From contig CAZGSR010000058.1 in assembly GCA_964528645.1 (NCBI GenBank), forward strand, positions 1 to 10,940: 10,940 nt of DNA, written 5' to 3'. This document shows, piece by piece, positions 7,199 through 10,940 of this stretch. Source of the stretch: UBA5734 sp964528645. GTDB taxonomy: Bacteria; Bacillota; Clostridia; Saccharofermentanales; UBA5734. Position 1 is the stretch's first letter, and each line of letters starts with the position of its first letter. The translations under genes were made by a program, and so were the position numbers. The notes under the pieces were generated by a model. The model searched no databases. It was not told the origin of the DNA and saw only the letters and a list, made by a program, of their open reading frames with translations.

Positions 7199-7768
7199 TT
7201 AATGGGGTCGAACAACAATCGCCAGGAATTGGCAGGGCATGTTGTCGATGGCCACCATGCCATGCGGCAGGCTGGAATCATAGTAGATGGTATCGCCTTC
7301 GTTCAAGACCTCCACGTGCGGTCCGATCTGGATTTTCAGGCTACCAGACAGAATCAGGTCCATTTCCTGGCCGACATGGGTGTTGAGTTCGATGTTGGCC
7401 GCCTCTGCCCCTGTCTCATAGGGAGCCGTAACCAGAAATGGTTCGAGTTTGCGGTCCTTGAACCGGTAAGCCAGGTTGCGGTAGGAAAATCCGCGCCGGC
7501 GATCGATCGGCAAGCCTTCACCTTTTCTGACAATGGCATAACCTTCCAGTCGCGCTGGCTCACCAGTCAAAAGTTCCGTCAGGTCGACTTTCAGGAATTC
7601 CGCCGCCTTGTACAAAAAGGAAAAACCAATATCGATCTGGCCGCTCTCGATCTGGCGGCACAGGTCTGCGGACACGCCTGTCGCCCGGGCCAGGGATTCG
7701 ACTGAGTGGCCACTGTCCTCGCGCAAAGCCCGCAAACGGGCAGCAATCTGCATAATCCGGTCATCCAT
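7199..7768 (-). CDS. XRE-family transcriptional regulator with C-terminal cupin domain
   Basis: A 189-aa two-domain regulator. Residues about 6-65 form a helix-turn-helix of the XRE/Cro type (LRALREDSGHSVESLARATGVS region, then the recognition segment up to about 60). Residues about 115-187 form a cupin beta-barrel (ELNTHVGQEMDLILSG ... GDTIYYDSSLPHG), likely a small-molecule sensor. The organisation resembles SutR/PuuR-type regulators. Cupin His residues are present at H131 and H169, and E135 could also bind metal, but the ligand is unknown. The start at 7768 is supported by GAGGAGG 8 bases upstream; longer frames run into the terminator at 7825-7862. The gene lies 60 bases upstream of the acyl-CoA synthetase on the same strand, so it probably controls that unit and possibly itself. 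Confidence 0.92.
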   Translation of the reverse strand: MDDRIMQIAARLRALREDSGHSVESLARATGVSADLCRQIESGQIDIGFSFLYKAAEFLKVDLTELLTGEPARLEGYAIVRKGEGLPIDRRRGFSYRNLAYRFKDRKLEPFLVTAPYETGAEAANIELNTHVGQEMDLILSGSLKIQIGPHVEVLNEGDTIYYDSSLPHGMVAIDNMPCQFLAIVVRPH

Positions 7769-7824
7769 TGCTCTTGCCTCCTCTGGGTGGTTTTTATTTC
7801 TCATTTCCACTCTAACCGAACACC

Positions 7825-7862
7825 GGCTAAAAAAAAAGGTGCGGGGCACGCACCTTTTAGCC
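7825..7862 (-). terminator. Rho-independent terminator after the thioredoxin-like lipoprotein gene
   Basis: A 10-bp perfect stem (7834-7843 with 7849-7858) with a 5-nt loop is followed on the minus strand by an uninterrupted run of nine Ts (7829-7837; the last four form the stem's 3' arm). Outer bases GGCT/AGCC (7825-7828, 7859-7862) extend the symmetry. It begins 26 bases after the lipoprotein stop and closes that transcription unit, so the XRE gene downstream needs its own promoter. Confidence 0.92.
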
Positions 7863-7888
7863 AGATATCGGATGGTTCATGTTGTCGC

Positions 7889-8428
7889 TCATGGTTCGAG
7901 GTAGGTTTTGACCAGTTGGTCCAGCTGTTCCTGGCCGTTATCACCATAGCCGATCAGCGAACGCTTGATGGCCGCTTCGACCAGCATCGTGAACTGAGGC
8001 AATTGGTTGACTTGGAAATCACTGGCCAGTTTGGATTCTACGGTCGCATCGATCCAGACGATGGCCAGCCGGCCCTGGTGATCATCGGCCAGCTGTTCGA
8101 TGCGGGGAATGACCCGGGTATTGACTGGGTCCATCGGGGCATGGAAAACGAGCAGGACTGGCACCTCGGTCTGGGCAATGAAAGCCGGAAAATCTTCGAC
8201 CGTGCGGTAGACGATGCCAGATGTTTCCTGGTCAATGGTTTCAAAGCTCAGGACACTGAGGCTGGCGGTGTCATCGATCGCACCGATGGGTGATGCTCGG
8301 CCACAGGCGGTGAGCAGCAGCGCTGTCCCGATGATGACCAGGATGAACACGACTGGCGCCAGTATCCGGGCCAACAGCTGATGCCAGGCTGGTTTCAGCT
8401 GAGACCTGATTCGACGAAGATCAGTCAT
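7889..8428 (-). CDS. Thioredoxin-fold lipoprotein lacking redox cysteines
   Basis: A 179-aa predicted lipoprotein. A basic N-terminus (1-21) is followed by a hydrophobic segment (about 22-39) and a lipobox LTAC with C42 as the probable lipidated residue. The rest would lie outside the membrane. Residues about 70-177 resemble thioredoxin: VPVLLVFHAPMDPV (89-102) aligns with the strand and active-site turn, AIVWIDATVES (122-132) with the central strand, and QLPQF (142-146) carries the cis-Pro. No cysteine other than C42 exists, so the CxxC redox pair is absent and a disulfide reductase function is unlikely. A binding or scaffold role is possible but not shown. The start at 8428 overlaps the mrp stop by 8 bases, implying cotranslation. 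Longer in-frame starts lie inside mrp. The exact function is unknown. Confidence 0.8.
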   Translation of the reverse strand: MTDLRRIRSQLKPAWHQLLARILAPVVFILVIIGTALLLTACGRASPIGAIDDTASLSVLSFETIDQETSGIVYRTVEDFPAFIAQTEVPVLLVFHAPMDPVNTRVIPRIEQLADDHQGRLAIVWIDATVESKLASDFQVNQLPQFTMLVEAAIKRSLIGYGDNGQEQLDQLVKTYLEP

Positions 8429-9317
8429 GCCCAAGGCGCATGGGCAGTTCGGGCTTGTCCTGCAGGATCGATTCGATCGCTGCAATCGCACCACTCAAAT
8501 AATCATTCTCGAGAGATTCAATCTGGCCAGCGTCGATCGCCTCGGTGATTTTCGGATCAAGTGGCACTCGGTCCAGCAGGGGGACGCCGAGCTCAGCCGC
8601 AGCTTCACGTGTCTTGCCAGGACCGAAGACCTGATGTTCCAGGTCGCAGGAGGGGCATTTGACAAAGCTCATATTTTCGACAAAACCAAGCACCTTGACG
8701 TTCATCATCGTCGCCATGGTGCGGGCTTTCTTGACGATCAGGGACACAAGATCCTGGGGTGTCGATACGACGACGATTCCGTCCAGCGGAATCGACTGGA
8801 AGACCGTCAGCGGGACATCACCGGTGCCCGGTGGCATATCCAGAAGCAGGACATCCATCTGGTCCCAGAGCACATCCGTGTAGAATTGCTTGACCAGGCC
8901 GGAGACGATCGGACCGCGCCAGAGGACAGGGGCTTCCGGGTCATCAAGCATCAGGTTGATCGAAACAATCCGGATGCCAAGCTGCAGCGTTTTGGACGGG
9001 AAAATCCCGCCGTCGAAACCTTGCAGGCGCTCTTCAAGACCAAAGGCCTTGGGGATCGATGGGCCGGTGATGTCTGCGTCGAGAATTCCAACTCGAAGAC
9101 CTTTCCTGGCCAGATTGGCAGCAAGCAAGGTCGTCACCATCGACTTGCCAACGCCACCCTTGCCACTGGCGACACCAATGACGCTGCGGACATGGGATAA
9201 TTCATGCAGATCAGCCTGCATCGGTTCACGGGTCGTCGGGGTTCCGGTTGAGCAGGAACCACCTTCTGTGGCCGATGAACAGCTGGATTTGCTGGAGCAC
9301 GTGCTACAAGAAGACAT
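8421..9317 (-). CDS. Mrp/NBP35-type Fe-S cluster carrier ATPase
   Basis: A 298-aa P-loop ATPase of the Mrp/ApbC/Nbp35 family, which binds and transfers 4Fe-4S clusters to apoproteins in the cytoplasm. It has the deviant Walker A motif GKGGVGKS (52-59), a DADITGPS switch (80-87), Walker B with LLLDMPPGTGD (157-167), and the cluster-binding CPSC pair (C221, C224) after ENMSFVK. The first 30 residues are rich in Ser, Cys and Gly and carry four cysteines (C4, C7, C13, C22), an Nbp35-like N-terminal extension. The ATG at 9317 was preferred because AAAGG lies 11 bases upstream, whereas the GTG at 9326 is only 2 bases from it. The stop overlaps the lipoprotein start by 8 bases. An approximately 90-base gap separates it from the methyltransferase gene upstream. 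Confidence 0.95.
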   Translation of the reverse strand: MSSCSTCSSKSSCSSATEGGSCSTGTPTTREPMQADLHELSHVRSVIGVASGKGGVGKSMVTTLLAANLARKGLRVGILDADITGPSIPKAFGLEERLQGFDGGIFPSKTLQLGIRIVSINLMLDDPEAPVLWRGPIVSGLVKQFYTDVLWDQMDVLLLDMPPGTGDVPLTVFQSIPLDGIVVVSTPQDLVSLIVKKARTMATMMNVKVLGFVENMSFVKCPSCDLEHQVFGPGKTREAAAELGVPLLDRVPLDPKITEAIDAGQIESLENDYLSGAIAAIESILQDKPELPMRLGHD

Positions 9318-9328
9318 ATAAGACACAA

Positions 9329-9333
9329 CCTTT
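9329..9333 (-). promoter_or_regulatory. Ribosome binding site deciding the mrp start
   Basis: AAAGG on the minus strand lies 11 bases before the ATG at 9317 and 2 bases before a GTG at 9326, so the ATG is the more likely start. Confidence 0.55.
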
Positions 9334-9407
9334 CTGGATTAGAAAATACCCTAATACGTTACCACACTGCAGGCGATCAGCAAAGTGTTTTTTATGTCAT
9401 ATGCCCA

Positions 9408-10010
9408 TTATTGTTTCCGAGCCCGGATGATCCAGTATCCAGCAGAGCGTTCGATGACCTCGGCTTCACCAAAGAGTTCCGTGATTTTAACGAGCGCAGA
9501 TGGTGCTCCCTGCTTTTTCTGGATCACAACATAGAGCAAACCGTCTGGTGCGAGCTTTTCCCAAGCTTCCGAAAAGAACCGATGGACGACAGCTTTGCCA
9601 GCCCGGATCGGAGGATTAGTCAACACATAGTCCAGAGGGCCCTCCACTGCTGCCAGAGCATCCGACTGCACGATCTGCAAATAGGCCACCTGGTTGGACC
9701 GGGCGTTTTGCCTGGCCAGCGAGAGGGCGCGCGAGTTGACATCACAGAGAATCACATCCAGTGAAGGAAAAGCACGTTTCATGACAATACCGACCGGACC
9801 ATAGCCGCAGCCAAGGTCAGCCAGCTTGCCCTTCATTTTTTGCTGGTCCCTGATGACCGTTTCGATCAGCAGTTCAGTTCCAAAATCCATTCGATTGCGC
9901 GAAAACACGCCACTGTCAGTAGCGAAATCAAAATCGATGCCATGGATCCGTGTTTGAAAGGACCGGACTTGGCTTTCTGACTGGGGATTTTGATCAAAAT
10001 AATGGGGCAT
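9408..10010 (-). CDS. Class I SAM-dependent methyltransferase, RsmC/YbxB-like
   Basis: A 200-aa protein with a Rossmann methyltransferase fold. SAM-binding motif I is DLGCGYGPVG (65-74), an acidic residue ends strand 2 (D90), and motif IV TNPPIRAGK (131-139) is of the NPP type used by N-methyltransferases acting on bases. The N-terminal block ATDSGVFSRNRMDFGTELLIE (about 30-50) matches the pattern of the YbxB/RsmC family, whose characterised members methylate guanine N2 in 16S rRNA. The rRNA target here is inferred from the family only. The start at 10010 has AGGAG with a 6-base gap. It lies 61 bases after the queT stop on the same strand, with a stem-loop between, so cotranscription with queT is plausible. 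Confidence 0.88.
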   Translation of the reverse strand: MPHYFDQNPQSESQVRSFQTRIHGIDFDFATDSGVFSRNRMDFGTELLIETVIRDQQKMKGKLADLGCGYGPVGIVMKRAFPSLDVILCDVNSRALSLARQNARSNQVAYLQIVQSDALAAVEGPLDYVLTNPPIRAGKAVVHRFFSEAWEKLAPDGLLYVVIQKKQGAPSALVKITELFGEAEVIERSAGYWIIRARKQ

Positions 10011-10030
10011 GGTCTTCTCCTGAACATCAA

Positions 10031-10061
10031 CTGGCAGGGTCTTAGCGTGCAAATCTGCCAG
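10031..10061. repeat. Inverted repeat between queT and the methyltransferase gene
   Basis: CTGGCAG (10031-10037) and CTGCCAG (10055-10061) form a perfect 7-bp inverted repeat with a 17-nt loop. On the minus strand no U-tract follows, so it is not a standard intrinsic terminator. It could be an intercistronic hairpin or an operator. Confidence 0.45.
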
Positions 10062-10071
10062 GGTGGTCTAT

Positions 10072-10602
10072 TTAAGGAATGCGGACGATTTTTGTTCTTC
10101 TCAGACCTGTCCAGAGCGGCCAGCCTATCAAATAGATGACAACTGTCTGGGACAGGAAGATCCAGCCAACGAAAGATGCGATCATCGCCGCTGTGACGGG
10201 TTCGCCTTCACTGAGCAGGAAGGGCAGATATGTACCGACGATCAAGGCATTAAAAATAACACCGGGGAAAATGACCAGCATCTGTCGAGCTGCATTCAAG
10301 GTCGAATCTTTAACCAACACGCGGGACAGTTTCCAGGTAACGACGGCCGAGATCAGGGTGGCCAGACTGCCCAGGATGATGTCGACAGGACCAAGGGACA
10401 TCGGATTCAATGTATTCGCCAGAAGGCAGCCCAGAAACAAACCTGGGATAGCAGCCGGGGTCATCGCCGCCAGGACGGTCAACGCCTCCGCCAGACGAAA
10501 CTGGATCATGCCAAATGCAAACTGGGCAAAAGGCAGGGTCAGGACGACATACGCTGCAGCAATGACCGCAGCCTGGGTCAGGAACAAAGGACTTTTCTTC
10601 AT
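10072..10602 (-). CDS. queT: QueT-family ECF transporter S-component, probable queuosine-precursor uptake
   Basis: A 176-aa hydrophobic membrane protein with about five or six predicted spans (roughly 7-25, 30-48, 50-66, 73-93, 105-128, 138-165). The segment MIQFRLAEALTVLAA (32-46) and the following PGLFLGCLLAN (53-63) match the QueT pattern. QueT is the substrate-binding S-component of an energy-coupling-factor transporter for a queuosine precursor (preQ1/preQ0). Its ATPase and T-components are not in this window, as is usual for group II ECF systems. The ATG at 10602 has AGGAGG 6 bases upstream. A good promoter lies about 120 bases upstream, leaving a leader in which I could not recognise a preQ1 riboswitch. 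The methyltransferase gene follows 61 bases downstream. Confidence 0.87.
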   Translation of the reverse strand: MKKSPLFLTQAAVIAAAYVVLTLPFAQFAFGMIQFRLAEALTVLAAMTPAAIPGLFLGCLLANTLNPMSLGPVDIILGSLATLISAVVTWKLSRVLVKDSTLNAARQMLVIFPGVIFNALIVGTYLPFLLSEGEPVTAAMIASFVGWIFLSQTVVIYLIGWPLWTGLRRTKIVRIP

Positions 10603-10716
10603 GGGATTCCTCCTGTGCTTGGGTGAAACATGTCACCGGCTTGATTGAAGGTTAAACGGCAGGCCTGGCTCGCATGATCGCAAGGGGACACTACCGGAAC
10701 CTATGGCAATAGATAC
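10603..10716 (-). promoter_or_regulatory. queT 5' leader, about 110 nt, no recognised riboswitch
   Basis: The region between the predicted transcription start (about 10716) and the queT start holds a small hairpin GGTGA-CATGTT-TCACC close upstream of the AGGAGG element, and a weaker GGTAG/CTGCC pairing further 5'. I looked for the preQ1-I pattern (stem-loop with A-rich tail ending in CTA) and did not find it. The CACCCAAGCA stretch only partly resembles preQ1-II. The function is unknown. Confidence 0.4.
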
Positions 10717-10722
10717 TGGTCG

Positions 10723-10751
10723 ATTATGCCTGACATCGCAGGGAATGTCCA
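10723..10751 (-). promoter_or_regulatory. Sigma-70 promoter for queT
   Basis: On the minus strand TGGACA (10746-10751, 5 of 6 consensus) and CATAAT (10723-10728, 5 of 6) are separated by 17 bases. It lies just after the rRNA/tRNA terminator and would start a transcript near 10716. Confidence 0.8.
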
Positions 10752-10765
10752 GCCGTACCTTTTCC

Positions 10766-10802
10766 AACAAACAACAAAAGAGCCAGTATTGCTACTGGCT
10801 CT
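10766..10802 (-). terminator. Rho-independent terminator of the rRNA-tRNA unit
   Basis: A perfect 10-bp stem AGAGCCAGTA/TACTGGCTCT (10793-10802 with 10779-10788) with a 4-nt loop is followed on the minus strand by a T-rich tail (TTTGTTGTTTG). It starts 5 bases after the tRNA-Asn CCA end and closes the stable-RNA transcript. Confidence 0.93.
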
Positions 10803-10807
10803 GATGC

Positions 10808-10883
10808 TGGCTCCTCAAGTAGGACTCGAACCTACGACCCTGCGGTTAACAGCCGCATGCTCTACCAACTGAGCTATTGAGGA
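10808..10883 (-). tRNA. tRNA-Asn (anticodon GTT), CCA encoded
   Basis: Read on the minus strand from 10883, a complete 76-nt tRNA is visible: acceptor TCCTCAA pairing with TTGAGGA, D arm starting GCTCAGTTGGTAGAGC, anticodon loop TGTTAAC with GTT, T arm with GGTTCGAGTCC, discriminator G and an encoded CCA (10808-10810). It sits about 5 bases after the 5S rRNA 3' end and just before a terminator, as expected for a tRNA at the end of an rRNA operon. Confidence 0.97.
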
Positions 10884-10888
10884 ATATG

Positions 10889-10940
10889 ATCCGGCGGAGA
10901 CCTATCTTTCCGGGCCGTTACCAGCCAAGTATTGTCGGCA
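10889..10940 (-). rRNA. rrf: 5S ribosomal RNA, 3' part (cut off by window edge)
   Basis: On the minus strand the last about 52 bases of the window match the 3' half of bacterial 5S rRNA. Recognisable parts are GCCGA followed by the TACTTGG segment, the helix GGCTGGTAACGGCC, the TAGGTC stretch, and the terminal helix strand CGCCGGAT. The pattern with TACTTGG and AGTAGGT-like segments resembles clostridial 5S. The exact 3' end is uncertain by two or three bases. The rest of the rRNA operon (23S, 16S) would lie beyond the right edge. Confidence 0.85.

Noticed and set aside
8427..9200. A 257-codon plus-strand frame opposite mrp
   Set aside because: Antisense shadow of a gene with all its family motifs; nothing supports expression.
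9318..9407. Separate promoter for mrp
   Set aside because: Several AT-rich hexamers (TATTAG, TATTTT) exist but none has a fitting -35 box; cotranscription from upstream cannot be excluded.
10603..10716. preQ1 riboswitch upstream of queT
   Set aside because: GGTTC occurs in the leader but without the required stem, ACCC loop and A-rich tail ending in CTA; the partial preQ1-II likeness lacks the CTTGGTG strand. Kept only as an unexplained leader.

Overview
This window reads like the chromosome of a GC-rich, low-complexity-free member of the Bacillota, probably an anaerobic clostridial lineage. Four things suggest this: a QueT-type transporter S-component, a YbxB/RsmC-like methyltransferase, a radA-ispD-ispF neighbourhood, and strong AGGAGG-type ribosome binding sites. 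The 5S rRNA 3' part also looks clostridial. This placement is an inference from gene content and no database was consulted. There are ten protein genes, two tRNA genes, the end of a 5S rRNA gene, and good promoters and terminators. I see no insertion sequence, phage gene or CRISPR array.

Layout from left to right. A truncated tRNA-Ala(CGC) on the minus strand (1-65) follows a perfect consensus sigma-70 promoter (84-112). Next come araD and a long-chain-type acyl-CoA synthetase gene, read on the minus strand as araD then synthetase (2666 to 164). They diverge from radA-ispD on the plus strand (2755-4929). The divergent promoters share a palindromic -10 box at 2712-2721. ispD converges on ispF with only two bases between the two stop codons. 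ispF is the last gene of a minus-strand unit: XRE-cupin regulator, medium-chain-type acyl-CoA synthetase, ispF (7768 to 4932). The synthetase stop and ispF start overlap by one base.

A strong terminator at 7825-7862 separates this unit from the next minus-strand set: mrp, overlapping by 8 bases the gene for a lipoprotein with a thioredoxin-like fold that has lost its redox cysteines. Upstream of mrp are an RsmC/YbxB-like methyltransferase gene and queT, a probable queuosine-precursor transporter. queT has its own promoter (10723-10751) and a leader of about 110 nt. The right end holds the tail of an rRNA operon on the minus strand: 5S rRNA, tRNA-Asn(GTT), then an intrinsic terminator.

Functional themes: isoprenoid precursor synthesis by the MEP pathway (IspD, IspF), acyl-CoA activation by two different synthetases (one with an adjacent regulator), Fe-S cluster handling (Mrp), DNA recombination and repair (RadA), and translation-related functions (tRNAs, 5S rRNA, a probable rRNA methyltransferase, queuosine-precursor uptake).

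I see no clearly new multi-gene system. The most unusual observations are sequence-level departures in otherwise familiar proteins: an Arg where AraD has a zinc-ligand His, a divergent IspF lacking several usual motifs, and the cysteine-less thioredoxin-like lipoprotein tied to mrp.
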